Positions 1-39,000 of a DNA stretch of 64,000 nucleotides are shown here, one piece after another; position 1 is the stretch's first letter; each line of letters opens with the position of its first letter. Under the pieces are notes generated by a model that was given only the letters and a program-made list of their open reading frames with translations, had not been told where the DNA came from and did no database searches. The stretch covers positions 14,185,522 to 14,249,521 of the forward strand of contig NC_059477.1 in NCBI RefSeq assembly GCF_018139145.2. The letters are read 5' to 3'. This DNA comes from Gymnogyps californianus (taxonomy: Eukaryota > Chordata > Aves > Accipitriformes > Cathartidae). Both the position numbers and the translations under genes were made by a program.

Positions 1-3000
1 TGTGAGTATGAAATAAAAAGCTAATTTTTGTTTTTTAATCATCTGTGGATGCCACTATGAAAGCTGACATTGTTAAAGCCACTACAGAGTTTTCTATGAA
101 TACTTGTAAGAATTGCTTTGTTATATATAAACCTAAATAAAGAGATTGTATTGATACAGAGACATTGGATAAGAACACTTAAAAGGCTATTCTTTAGGTC
201 TAAAAGAAAAGGCTTGCTGTAAAATGGTGCATTATTCCATTTATTAAAGATCATATTAATGACAAAAAGCATGGTCTTTTGTGGGTTTTTCATGGTATTA
301 TTGGCCATGAGTAATAAGACATGCTCCCAGGAATGAGAGGAAAACCCCTGTTGCAGCTGTGTTTTGTTGGTTGAAGGATAAGGAAATACTTCATTACTGA
401 GGGCTGAATGGGACTTTCAGACACCTTAGCCCTGTGACAGATTGCATGCGGCACTGCTGTCAGATAATAGTGTGAAATAATTAGGGCTTGCCGTTGCTAC
501 ATTAATGCAGTGCTTCTGCTTTTTTGCCCATTCTCCCCGGTCAGCCAGTTAAGATGCTTGTATTGGCAACTAAATACCATTTTGTAGGCGTTTCAAAGCA
601 GTAGGCCTTACATGGCCTCGTCACACCTTGTCTGTCTGCTAAGTGTTTAAATGCAGAAAAAGAAAAGGAAAAAAAAAAACAGAAAAAAGAAAACAGGAGA
701 AAGAGGCGTTAAACTAAATACTTTTCTCCTTTGCTTTTGGTTGGCTGCATTTGGGTAGAGCGCAGGATTGATGGCAACCAGCCATGTGGGAGGAACACAG
801 CAAGCAACAACCTTTGCAGGTGGGACAAGAATTAAAATAGCAACCCCCTGTCCTTCCCACACAAGCTATTGCACTCTTTGCCCTCCCCATGAGGAGACAA
901 TGTCATGGCATTCTTACAAGCAGGAGGTTTCCCAGCCCAGAGCTGCTGTCCTGTCCAACAGAACTAGAAGAGATGGATTAAGTGAGTAGACAGACTGTGC
1001 ATATTTCCCCCGCTGACTGGCCTGACCCAGGAGTTTGCCTGCTACGCCTCCTGAAGGTAAGGTGCTGGGAAGAGACAGGTCTTTTCTCCACTGCAGTCTC
1101 CTTTGTTTTGCTTCCTGGTGTTTTTCAACTCCTGATGCAAGAACTTCATTTTGAAGGAGTTGTCTGGGATTTTTTACTTTGCAATGCAGAGCTCTTCCTC
1201 TAGTTTCCTTTCTTCCAGTCATGCTTGTGGGGAACTTCAAGCTGAGCCATTAACTAGAATCACGACCATACAAATGGTAGATACGCTGTACCCATACACA
1301 GGTGACACTGTTCATTTGATCTCTTCTCATCTTTCTCATCTCCTGTGTGACCACTGGTGAGAGGGAGTTAGTGCTCCATGGCCTGATAGCATCCTGCTGC
1401 TTGCCTTAGAGGCAGAGGCTTTAGGACATGGATGCTTGTCCATGTGGAGAAGAGAGGGAAATGAATGCAAAATGGTCTCGAGAACTGAGTATCACCCCCA
1501 CTAAGTCACCTTCCCTTCCTGACCAGAAGGAAAATATTAAATCTTCCCTTTAAACAAGAAACAAGCCCTATCTTTCTTTCCCTTTCTAGCGATGCAAACG
1601 CTAGCTGAGCTCTGAGGCAGCCGTTCTGCCTATGCGCATGGAGGGAACTCTGTTCTCCTCTGCTCAGTTCTCTTTCTGGAGCACAAACTGAGTCGTGCTG
1701 GCTGGGGTTGTGCTACCACGGCACTGCAAGCTCACTTGGGCAATGGTCACCATAGCTTTGAGGCAAAGTGCAACTAAACTCAATGCCATGTCACCAGAGT
1801 GGTGAACTCCTCTTTTCTTTGGTTCGACTCCCAGTGTTCCTGGGTTTGCCTTGGCCTTGGGAAGGGGTTCCACATTAGCACCAACTCTGTAGCATGAGCA
1901 TCCCAGACCCTACAGTGCTGCAACACACATCTTGCACCTTAAAGCACCAAGCACTGTACTGTGGGACCTTGCTGGTTCCAGCACTTGCCGTTATACACAG
2001 ATAGGTGGGACCCATCCTGCACCTCAGTTGCTTTGTTGTTTGTATCTCTCTTCCTTACTTAATTCTTATTAATTTATTTTTCTCTATCTACAGTGATGAT
2101 TTCTGCAAGCAAATAAAGTGGCGCAAGTCTTATGCCTCTGTGGCCAAAGAACTACCTCCAAAATGCAAAGAAGGGAGACAGAATGAGGAGCTTCATTTCT
2201 TGCTGTCATAAATAAGGAGGAAGCAACAAACTGAGGCAAGTAGCGTATGGTTGAGCACCTGCCTGTACGGCAAATCACCTCGGCCCCACAACTGAACCTA
2301 GAAACTGGCTAGAGGGAGGGACCGTGACAAACCTCACTTCCCCTGCGAGCAAGAGGCAGACTCCATGTTCCAGGCTGGATCTGCACCACCTTGGGGGTTT
2401 CTGCCTCAGAAAGGGATTAGGAGATTAGGACAGTAATTGACAAGGAGAAGGTCCCTCCCTGAAAGAGAGCACTGTGCTTATGTGCAGTGGCTTGCTGTTG
2501 GCTCAAGATGGCTGAGCAACACCAGCTCAGAGGAAGGAGAGGCTGGCTAGCCAGGTCTTAGTACCTGTGGGGGGGGCTTTAAGGACAGGCCTACAAAGCT
2601 CTTTGTATCCAGAGATCTCAACAACATTGGTGGGAGCCTGAGACCTCTGAAGTCCTCCCAGGAGCAGCTCCAAGAAAGTCAGATTTCCCGTGAGGTTGTA
2701 GCCAGGGAGAGTCAGTGGGGGCCAGGGACACCAGGAGCGCTGGGAACCACATGAAGCTCTCATTTTCCTGGGGCACAACAGGCCCATTCCCTGCTGCCCT
2801 GCCCTGCGCGGCAGCTCTGCCTCTGGAGTAGGGGAGAGAAGGTGGCGGCAGCACTACAGCGAGTCGAGGAGGGATGCTGACCTGATCAACACAGAAATAA
2901 CAAGAATTCCTGCATGCCCATTCCACCTTCACTAGTGCCCTGGATGGAGGGGCTGCTGCTACCAAGGAAGGCTGGGAGTGGGGGACAGCCATGACAAAAG

Positions 3001-4666
3001 AATTAGATGTCCCCCTCCAGCAATTATCGCTCCTTGCCGACTGCAAGAGCAGCCAAGTCCTGCCCTGCCCCGGCAGGTGTGGCTGAATCTTATCCTCAGG
3101 GCATCTGAGAAGCTTTGACTCAGCTCTGCAATAACAAAGTGTTACTGGTGAATTTTACTGATATATTTTTTACTGGGTGCATGAGCTACTCAGGCTTAAG
3201 AAATAGTCTCCTCATAGATTTCCCTGCGTGACCTCATATACTCACCTCGGCCAGCTCTCTCCTGCAGAAATAACAACCACTTTTATCCGGCTTTTGCTTT
3301 GCTAATGGGAAATGAAAGTAAAACAACAATAATTATATTCCCCTTTGTTCCAGAGCAGTGATGCAGCTGCAGAACGTACTTTGTGGAACACAGCCACGTC
3401 AGTCTTCCATTTGTTTCCATTCAGGGTTTTTTTCCTCATTTACTTCTTGCTAATTCTGACGTTATGGAAATTCTCCACGTGCAGGAGATTATAGACATCT
3501 GCTCACTGCCATGACCCAAAGCACATTCGATTGGATAAGAAGGTTAATTTTCCACAGGCAGGAAAACTTGACTATACCAAAATGTTTGTATCTGTATAAA
3601 TTCAGCTTTTGATGTTAGCCTGAAAGGTTGTCATTCTCCATCCAACAAGGAGTTGAAATGTTTTGATTCCTAGAATTTAAATGGCACACTCTGGTCTTCT
3701 GCTTTTATGTCGAGGGATCGTCTTCTTTCAGCTCTCAGTACCACAGGGAAAGTCTGTGAGAAATCCACAAATGGTGATCTGAGCCAAAGTCATGCTTTGG
3801 GGATCACCCATGCCTCTTTTACAAAGACAACAAATAATGCTGCCTGAGGACAGCTGGTCTGTGGAAGATGATTAAGGAAAGCAAGTCTGTATTTACTATG
3901 CAGCATCTGAGCAAACAGCATTTCTAGATGGCGCTTGCATGGGCACTGGAAAAATGTTAAGGATGCAAATACTGAGGAAGGTTGGAAACACCTGATTCAG
4001 GTGCATTTCAATTCCTGATGGGAAGGGCAGGAGCTTCCCAAGACCTTCTATCACAGTCCAAGCACCTTTTGAGAATGAGGATGTACACCCAGTACAGAGC
4101 AGGCATGGTTTGGGCAGATGATGGGCAAAAGCCAGTCGGCAGCATCTCAAGTGCATGAGGTGGATTTGAAGAAGGGGAAAGAGCATGGAGGGAGGGTAGA
4201 GATATTTGTTTCAGGCTTCAGGCATCAGCAACACAGTAGGACTCAGCATTTGTCTTTGGCCCTAGTTCTTTGTTGTTCCTGCCAAGTGCTAATAGGAAAG
4301 GGTAGTGTAGGGCATTGTGATAAAGAGGGTACAGAGGTTGTACAGCTCATTTTACTAGGGTCACTGCTGGCAACAGGCCTGCAAGCAGCTCCTAGGAATG
4401 GTACAGGCTTTTTTGCTTTCCCCTATCACTTACTGCAGCCTTTGTTTCTGAGACGTTCATGCCACGGGCTATCAGATTTCCTAATCAGAATGACCAGAAA
4501 TATGGTTTTCATAAGGTACTTTTATGCGCATGGAACTGTGCACCTAAGAAGTGAGGTTAGTTTGTGCTCTGTTCCTGGTTTTGTTACTGATGGCTAGTCT
4601 GTATTTTTTGCACTGACTGGTATTTTACCAGTCTGCTGTAATATTGAAATTATACCTGTTTTCTCA

Positions 4667-4714
4667 TTCTCTTTCTCCCTTTCTCCCTCTTTCTCTCCCT
4701 CCCCCTTTCCTCTT
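4667..4714. repeat. 48-nt pure pyrimidine tract
   Basis: An uninterrupted run of C and T made of irregular CTTT/CTCCCT units, ending in a C-rich block. Polypurine-polypyrimidine mirror-like tracts can form triplex (H-DNA). It is probably a degenerate microsatellite. Confidence 0.8.
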
Positions 4715-7700
4715 ATTGGAAAGGTAATAATTGAGCCCTGCAGATATGTTGTAAAGAGTAACTTCTAGCACCTCCAGGTCTCTGGATTAGTTAAAAAAAT
4801 CAGATCTGACGCAAATCATTGAAGCAAGTTGTAGTTCTGACTCTAGCCCATGAGGTAGGTGCTGCTGCTGCTGCACACATCAGTTTTACTGGTGCAGTCA
4901 AGGCATGTATGGGTGGCCAGAGAATCTCCTGCAGGAGGGAGGCCTTGCTAGATCTCTGCTGAGGTGGAAAGTATTTATTGGGAACCTGCATTTGTGTTGC
5001 CATGCCAAGAATTTTCTTGCAGGACCATTAAAAATTCTGAATCAGGCCTCAGAAACAGCTGGCTTAAATCACTATCAAGCAGGCTAATTTTATTAATTGT
5101 TTGCTTCTGGAAAACCAGAATGCAAGTAAATCATGTGTTTGAGCTTTACCCTGTGATCATGAGGGACAGAAATGTGCTTTTAAGGCACAGGCAAGCAGAA
5201 GTTCCCATCTGCTTACATAAGCCATGAACTGAGACTGTAAGTGAAATGTGAGGTATTTGCAGCCAAACAGAAGCAAGCAGCAGTATCAAAAAGGCTTGAT
5301 TTGGGCACTGTGTTAACCCTAGCATAGCAGCCAGCCACAGGAGGTACTCACAGGTTCTCCTGTTGCAACCAGCAGCGGCCAACAAGCTGCAGACTTGGGA
5401 AGCCTTCCCCTATTCCAGGTCGGGGTGCAGGAGGCAGGCAGAGGAACTGAACTCTGCTGGGGAGGGAGGGAGGGAAGCAGGAGGAAGGGCAGGTTGGTTC
5501 ATGATCCGCCCCTGGTGGGATGCCAGCTGGGAGACCTCTGGCTCCATGCTGGTGTACGGCAGAGCTGAACAGCAGCTCTTGCACGTTGTTTTTCCTCAGC
5601 ATGCAGCCATGAGGCAAGTGTGCTTAGGTGGTTGCCCCTCTCCTTGGGTGAGACAGGCATAGCCCAGCATGCAGTTCAGGGTGGCTGTCATGCTGTGGTT
5701 TCTCCTGCAGCAAAAGGGTTTCTGTGAGCTGCCAGACAGGTTGCAAATGTGTTCAGGGAAGCCAGGCAACACATGAGGATCAGGTGTCCGCATCACCTTC
5801 CTTCCACCACCACTGCACAAACCTGCTGCTTTGGGCAGGCTGTTGAGGCTTCTTTGGAAAGACCCCAAGTAGACCTAGTCCAAGGATTTACTGGTCTCTG
5901 CTCCAAGGATAAGAGACAACCTGCAGGCTCACCACTATGAAGCATCAGCCTAGCCATGCCAACTATGACTGCTGGAGATGTCTGCATGCTCCTGCTGAGC
6001 AGAGTGAGCCTGACACCCTGGCTGAGCATTGGATGAGGGAGGCCTTGGCTGCTAACAGCAGTGGGGCTTGGGGCTTTGCCCAGCTTTGCTTTCTTCATCT
6101 TCTCAAAGATCACATCCTCTCTCTCAGTGATGGCTCCCCAGCTCTCCTGGAGGCACAGTCAGGCTCAATGCGAGGTGCAATGCATGAGGACAGGATGGCA
6201 CAACTAAGACAAACTGATGTCTGGTTGAGATATAACCAAACCAGTTAAAAGCTCCCCTGCCCACCATGGCTGAATGCAAGGAGGATTCAGAACACTACTT
6301 GATCCATTCTTTCTAAGTAGATGTTTTCCCAAATCAGAGAATCCCATGCTCCCACTTCATCGCACACTCTGCTAAAGTCAATTAGTTTAACTACAGGGCT
6401 AGTATATGTATGTGGACAGAGAAGCAAAATCATTTTGTCACTGCCTCTCAGTGCATGAATAAGCCATGCCAACATGCTTTTCACAATCTCTTTAGCTTTT
6501 CTAAACATTATAAAAACAAACAGAAGCAAAACAAGATTGTAGGCCTGAATCAGGAGTGAACTCTCTTCTCCGCTCTCTTAAGTGAAAAGTCTCTATAGTT
6601 ATATGCCTATTCATCACATATACAGTACAATTATCATCCTACAATATGGCCATAAAATCTACATTATTGAAATATTGTCATTTATCAAATTGTTTGATAA
6701 TGTCAATAATTGAAATAAATATTTTACAGTATATCGTTCCATTATACTCACAGTACAGAAATTGTGCCCGGGGGCTTGTAGGAGCAATCAGTGTTTAATG
6801 TTTGGAAATCAAGAGTTTCCTTCTATAGTTCGTACACATTCTTCTGCCCTGAGACTAGAAATACAGAAACATGTTACATCTCTATACACAACACAAATAC
6901 AGACAAATCTCTGTATTATATTTGCAAGCTCTGTAAATACGTGCTAAAAATACTAAGGTTTTGGAAGATAACTTTGAAGAAAAATTACTTGCTTCCTAAA
7001 AGGAAGGGAAGTTTTATTGTTGGAGGGGAGGAATTATATGCAAATTATCATTCAGCATCTTTCTTGCAGGATACCTGGGGGAGATTAAACTGTGTCCTGT
7101 TTAAATGAACTAGGCCACTTCACTCAATGGTACCGAAACCAAAGATTCAGAAATGTGGTGGGCAACATGCCTTTTCTGCTGCTCATTCTCTTCCCTCAAC
7201 AGAACCCAAGAACAGTTGCAGTCACTCTCAGCTGGCGAGAGCTCATGTCGGTGAACCAAGCTTGACTCCAGTTGCCCCTCTCCTTCAGCAGCTGGCCACT
7301 CACAACGAGGTTATTGTTTAGTGTTGCTGCTGTCATTTAACATGTGTTCAGAAAATTGATCTGTATGTGTGGAAAAACGTGTTGCGTGTAGGTGAACTTA
7401 GCACTGGCTTCTAAAGAAATTAACCTTGTACTTCTCCCAGGTAATTATGTGTGCCATGAACGCACAGTGGAAATATCTCTCAAGCCTGCAGTTAAGTGTT
7501 GCATTGAGGAACGGGGTTGGTTTGTCAAAAATGTGTTATCTTAACACCATTGAGGCACTGAAGCCTCAGGATGTTAGTTATATGACAACTTTACTTAAAG
7601 ATTGTACTTCATAAAATGTGGCAGGAGTGCATTTTGCTTTAAGTTGTCTTTTGCTTATTGCATGTAGTTTGATTTATGTCCAAGGTCCCATCTGTTGTTT

Positions 7701-8791
7701 TTTATTGTTTTAATCTTAATACCTTATTTCAATCTGCTTGCCTCCTCAAATCCCCCCAGATATTCTGGAATACTAACTAGGATCTTACAGGTTTTGTGTG
7801 AAGCAAATATTATTATATTTGTCCTATTTTTTTTTAATGTCTTTTTTTCCTGTTGATGTTGAACACCCACATAAACAAGCAAAACAAACTCACTCTGCAG
7901 GGGAGAGATGAGAAATGCAATGAAATATCCTGGGGCATAATCTAATGCTTAGATCAGACTCCCAGAATCTTCAGTCTTTCAACTTTCAATATTGCTTGCA
8001 ACAACTGTAGGTAAAAAAACAATTTCAGGCAGTAGATTGCTCCTTTACATGTGCTGCTTTGCATTAATTTAATTTTGGAATAAGACAAGAACATATTTGA
8101 AGCTACTTGGAGCACAGTCATTTTCCATAAGGTTTGCTATTATTACTATTATTTTTAACAGTACATTTTTCATATATATTACTACAAGCAGTGAGCGGTT
8201 CTACTCCTAAACTTTCAGTCCTTAGTATAACAAAACTCCCTAAGTATTAGTTGTTTTGATAGCCGTACAGTGGGATTTGAGCCTATGAACTTAGTTAAAC
8301 CTCTTTGACCCTTGTTTCTCTGCTTTTCATTTGGGGTTACTATTTTGACCACTTCCCTGACTTGTTTACATCCCTATTTTCAGCAGGTTGCAGATTTGTT
8401 CATGCAGCTCTGTGTGTTTTATCAGTCTGCCTTTGAGGACACTCTTGATATGCTTCCAACGTTTGGATTGATTTGTTTGTATCTGCAGCTTTTACTACAC
8501 ACCATATTTTAAGAAAGAACCAACACCTTGCACGTAAGGGGATCTCTGCAATACCTAGATTTAATCTCCCAACAATGACTACAAAGCAGTACATTTCGGC
8601 AGGCCTCTGGTTAGGTGCTGAGTGCCTCCAAGTCGGTGGGAGTGCTCATCACCTCCCAGGGGTGGCACTTCAGCCTGGTGTGTGAGCATACCAGTATCTG
8701 CTCAGCTCACGCGGGCCAATGGGTTGGTTAAAATACCAGGTAGAGAGGAGCTGAAGATGCAGAGATGGATCCTGTGTATGTGGGATCACGC

Positions 8792-8835
8792 GTGACTCCA
8801 GTGAGTCTGGAGTCACTAAAGTGACTGAGGTCACT
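8792..8835. repeat. Cluster of short inverted repeats with TGACT/AGTCA words
   Basis: A perfect 10-bp inverted repeat (GTGACTCCAG / CTGGAGTCAC, arms 8792-8801 and 8807-8816) encloses a 5-nt TGAGT loop. It is followed at once by a second inverted repeat, AGTGAC-TGAG-GTCACT (8820-8835). The words resemble AP-1 half sites, and AGGTCA is a nuclear-receptor half site. It could be a small regulatory palindrome or chance; no gene is attached to it. Confidence 0.5.
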
Positions 8836-9674
8836 AAAAGGCTAGTTCAAGGGATACTGGTAGAAGGCTCACAGCCTCTGTGACAACAATGAGTTTCAGC
8901 CCTATTTTTTGGATCACTGTTGACACCATTACATTAGGTGTTATGGCCAGAGTAAGGGCGTCATGGATGTGAAGAAACCCCAGCCTAAAGGTTCCACATG
9001 AAACTGTATGAAATGTGTTGTTCAAAGTTGGCCTGGACAGCGTTCGGCAAAGTCTGAAGGCAGTAAGGAGTGTGACAGCTGAAACAAAACCCAGAGCTTG
9101 GGAGGTGTGAATTACAAGGAGAGTCTGGGGGGATCTGGATCCGAGTTATTCGGGGCTGGGGCTTTGTTTTGGGGTTTTTTGTGTAATTAAAAAAAAGTTT
9201 CAAAACTGTTTTCAAGTAATTCGTAGTCCTGCTTTAGTTGTTTCCATTATTTCCATAAGGTGTGGGAGTAAGATACTGTTGTAACACATTTGTTACAGTT
9301 TAAACAAGTTAATGTATGAAGTGCATGGTGTTTGATTAGGTCTGAGTATATGACTTTACATGTTGAACTTTCATGTCTAATGCATGTAAAGCAATACAAC
9401 TGCTAATGAGCAGTATACATAAATGCTTTGCTTTATATTCTCATAACAACTGTGTGGAGCAGTGCCATTTTTGCAGTGTGACAATAATGTGGGAAGTACT
9501 ATAATTATCACAGATATCTTCTGCATTCAAAGTCATGACTTGGCTCCATAACATGCATCATGCAAATAAATATGAATCAATACCTTTCAATTTTGGCCTC
9601 TTCAAAACAGAAACAGGAAATAGAATGTGTTCAGAATATTTTATGCCTTAAAAATATCTTTATGGCACACTGTT

Positions 9675-9811
9675 TCCAAACAACCCCAGTATTTCTGGGG
9701 AGGATAAACTGTCCAAGGGATGAAAGCCTGCTGAGCAACTGTACTGGCACTGGCAGTGGGAGCTGTCACAGCAGGAAGAACTGCAAAGAGAATTGCATCT
9801 TCTGCTCTTGA
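9675..9811 (+). pseudogene. Possible decayed exon fragment resembling the C-terminal half of an SRCR domain
   Basis: The open frame ending at the stop at 9809-9811 contains PVFLGRINC, then DESLLSNC, then a GSC and a cysteine-rich tail. SRCR domains typically carry P-I-W-L-D-x-v-x-C, then E-x-S-L-x-x-C, then two further cysteines 9 residues apart, and these elements occur in that order here. There is no N-terminal half, no clear splice acceptor and no second domain nearby. The match may be a fossil exon or chance composition. Confidence 0.25.
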
Positions 9812-10409
9812 CTGAAAATTGCAGCAAAGAAGTGAAATAAATGCTGCATAGGTTAACCTGCTTTAGGATAACTGTACGCTGTCCTGGGCTGCCAACAAAG
9901 CAGCAGACATGTTCCATTTATTTATCCAGATGTGCTGGGGTGCTGGTTTTCTACCTCCCGGGCATTTACCTGTGGAGCACTATGAAGCTCAGGTTCTCTT
10001 TTTCAATATATACATGGAGTCACCGAGGGAATTACGAGATCCCTTCACCTCCAATGCCGGCGGTATGCAGCCCATACTGTTCTCTGCCTCTCAGCCGTTC
10101 CTGGTGAGGAGAGCACTGTCTCCCAGATATTTCACTAATTAAGTGGGTTATCTGGTATTTTGGTGCTTTGCCACATTGTACCAGCAGTGCTTGTGGTGGC
10201 TACAAGAAAAGGACTGGGAAGTGGCCCTATGTATGTAATTTATAAGGTGACCTAAGTAAATTGCACACTTTAAGAAAGGGATACAATAGGACTGATGGTG
10301 ATCTGCCATGCTTCTGGTGCCTTCCCTTGACATAGCCACTTTCAGGGGTAGCCCAGGATAATTCTCAAGACTGGGCACAGCCTCTTGTAGCCAGTTTTGG
10401 TTGACCCAT

Positions 10410-11010
10410 TGTCATGGTTCAACCCCAGTCAGCAGCCAAGCACCACACAGCCGCTCCCTCACTCCCCGTCCCCCTCCCCCTGCTCCCGGTGGGATGGGGA
10501 GGAGAATCGGGAAAGAAGGCTCATGGGTTGAGATAAGAAAAATTTAATAACTAAAGTAAAATATAATACTAACAATAATAATAATAATGAAATATAATAA
10601 TAATAGTAATGAAAAGGAATATAACAAAAAAAAGGAGGGGGGGGAAGGAAAAAAACCAGTGATGCACAATGCAATTGCTCACCACCCGCTGACCGATGCC
10701 CCAGCAGCGATCCGCCCCTCCCGGCCAACTCCCCCCTGTTTATATACTGGGCATGATGTTCCATGGTATGGAATATCCCTTTGGCTAGCTCGGGTCAGCT
10801 GCCCTGGCTCTGCTCCCTCCCAGCTTCTTGCACACCTGCTTGCTGGCAGAGCATGGGAAACTGAAAAGTCCTTGGCTGAAGATAAGCGCTACTTAGCAAC
10901 AACTAAAACCTCATTGTCTTATCAACATTATTCTCACACTAAATCCAAAACACAGCACTGTACCAGCTACTAAGAAGAGAGCTAACTCTGTCCCAGCCGA
11001 AACCAGGACA
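10410..11010 (-). mobile_element. Solo LTR of an avian endogenous retrovirus (copy 1 of 3)
   Basis: The element starts with TG and ends with CA in both readings and is flanked by a perfect 5-bp target duplication CCCAT (10405-10409 and 11011-11015). That shows complete insertion boundaries with no internal proviral sequence. Read on the - strand it has a U3 region, a TATATA box (complement of 10741-10746), an ATTAAA polyadenylation signal (complement of 10543-10548) and AT-rich simple repeat between them. Copies 2 and 3 share the same order of blocks. It resembles the passerine TguLTR5-type family by memory, and a 5-bp duplication would suit an ERVL- or ERV1-like integrase. Its promoter points away from FAM117B. 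No gag, pol or env remains. Confidence 0.92.
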
Positions 11011-11960
11011 CCCATCCAGCTATCCTGCAGGCCACATTACTAGTATTTACAGTACGTGTGACCAAGCATAATGTCCTTCAAAAGAAATTTAATTAATCCA
11101 GAATGCAAGAGCTAACTTCATAACAACCTCATCACCAGAAACGCATCCGTCCTGTTCTCTTTTGCCAGTCTGATTTCTCATAAAAAGCTCTTGACTGTGA
11201 CAAGAGCTTTAACCTTCAAGGCTTTAGGTAGACCTGTGTCTGGGCATCCTTAAGAAGAGCCTGTGCACATAGTCTTGCCTTTCAGGTTTGTTAAACTTGT
11301 CAGCTACAAGCATGGAACTCTTCAAAGGGGACATTGGGGCTTTTTAAGTGAAGTAGGCTTCAATCAGAAACAGCAGAGGAGAAAGGAGGAGAGAAAAAAA
11401 CAAACCCAAGCACAACCAAGCTGAAGAGAAGAGAGAACGGTATGTAATTTTTTGTCAGACCATTTGTATCATAGCAATGGTATTCAACTGCAACACGCAA
11501 CTTGTAGATCAATATTGAGAAGAATTTGGGTAAGTTCTGGTAGCCCAGAACAGGCATTTGCAGTAAAGACAGAGAGGATTTATTGATTCGTTCATGTCTT
11601 GAAGGTGCTAAAGGGTGTTTACCTTGCATCGAAATAATCCAAACACATGAACTAAGGCCTATTTCATGCATGTATCCACTTCTCTAATGTATAAATCAGG
11701 TTAAAAGAGGGTGCCAGCAGTTAACAAGTATTTTTAAAAGATTGCAGTGAGGATGCAACTAATCTAATGGAGAAGAGTAAACACAGCAATTAAGGGAAAA
11801 GGGGGTCAAGTCTGCCTGGATATTACCCACGTATCTGGTGCCACCATCGGTAACGCTAAGCTGGTGGCAAAGGGATTGGATAAATTGCTGCTGAGCCCTC
11901 GTCCTCTCGTGCAGTGCATTTAGAGCTAAAAATAATTGAGCAGCCCTACTTCTAACGTAC
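11011..11960. other. Intergenic spacer between LTR copy 1 and the CpG island
   Basis: AT-rich single-copy-looking sequence with a short purine tract near 11368-11400. I see no exon, repeat family or RNA gene. Confidence 0.5.
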
Positions 11961-12397
11961 AACCGTTTCCTTGGGACAGGCTCCGAGACGAAGGTAAGCC
12001 GCAGCCGCCATCCCCGCCGGGTCCCAGGCTTTCCACGTGACCGTGGACACCTCGCCCAGGCCCGGCTCTGCAGCGGGGCGCGGAGAGGCGAGGAGCGGTC
12101 TCACGGACCCCCGAGCGCGTCCTGCGCCCGCCTCGCCGCTCGGGGGCAGGGTCGCGGCCCTGTTTGGCCCTGGGGAAACCGGGGGTCGCACTCGGCCAGA
12201 GATTCCCGGGGCTGGAGCTGCAGCCCACGGCGGGCGCGCTCGCTCGCCGGCGGCCCGCCCCTGCAGCGCCGCTGCCCGCGCCCGGCGGCACGTGCCGGGG
12301 CCAGCGCGGGGCCGCGCCAGCGGCCGCGTGTTGCTTTAAGCGCGGCCCCCTCCCCCTCCCCGCGCAGGCTCGGCCACTCAAGGAGCGCGCTCCGCAG

Positions 12398-12470
12398 CCA
12401 ATGGGCGCGCCGTAACTGCGCGAGCCGAGCGGCGGCGCGCCCAATGGGAGGGCGCGGAGGGCGGGGCGGG
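12398..12470 (+). promoter_or_regulatory. FAM117B core-promoter elements: two CCAAT boxes and a GC box
   Basis: Two forward CCAAT boxes in CCAATGGG context (12398-12402 and 12441-12445) lie 43 bp apart, followed by a GGGGCGGG Sp1-type box (12463-12470). No TATA box is seen. The spacing, 200-280 bp before the start codon inside the CpG island, suits NF-Y/Sp1-driven initiation somewhere around 12.48-12.60 kb. The exact transcription start cannot be read from sequence. Confidence 0.65.
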
Positions 12471-12680
12471 CGGCCGGGGCACTATTGTTGATGAGGCGCA
12501 CGGAGGCTGCGGAGGCAGCGCGGGTCGCCCGGGGACGGCGGAGAGAAGGCGACGGGGTCGCGGCCGCCGCCGCCGCCAGCGCCGCCTGAGGCGTTGGGCC
12601 CCCGCGAGGACCTGCCCGCGCCTATTCCCTTCCTTCCCCGCCACCGACGGTCTTCCGCGAGCCCCGGCTCCCAACGGACA

Positions 12681-39000
<26,320 letters not shown>

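Larger units (their letters stand above)
1..10409. other. Intergenic region upstream of FAM117B, no confident gene
   Basis: I see no exon chain, RNA gene or intact transposable element in this stretch. Open frames up to 159 codons (for example 4118-4597 on +) have no recognisable domain and no splice context, and are most likely chance. By mammalian synteny BMPR2 should lie further upstream, but none of its exons is recognisable here. AT-rich blocks with clustered SOX-, E-box- and octamer-like words (about 3120-3620 and 9230-9590) look like conserved noncoding elements, but this is only an impression. Small features inside are listed separately. Confidence 0.6.

Noticed and set aside
2618..3046. 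142-codon - strand open frame
   Set aside because: Compositionally biased (GC-rich patch) without recognisable motif or context.
4118..4597. 159-codon + strand open frame
   Set aside because: No domain, no low-divergence block, no splice signals; typical of chance frames in this composition.
10459..10973. Open frames on both strands inside LTR copy 1, repeated in copies 2 and 3
   Set aside because: LTRs carry regulatory sequence only; the similar frames follow from the three copies sharing ancestry, and none matches a viral protein.
1..12000. Search for BMPR2 3' exons expected upstream by synteny
   Set aside because: No kinase or C-terminal BMPR2 sequence is recognisable; the gene probably ends before this window.
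12594..12680. Upstream in-frame ATG at 12594 extending FAM117B by 29 residues
   Set aside because: Human FAM117B starts at the position of 12681, and the extension has no counterpart; the stretch is more likely 5' UTR.
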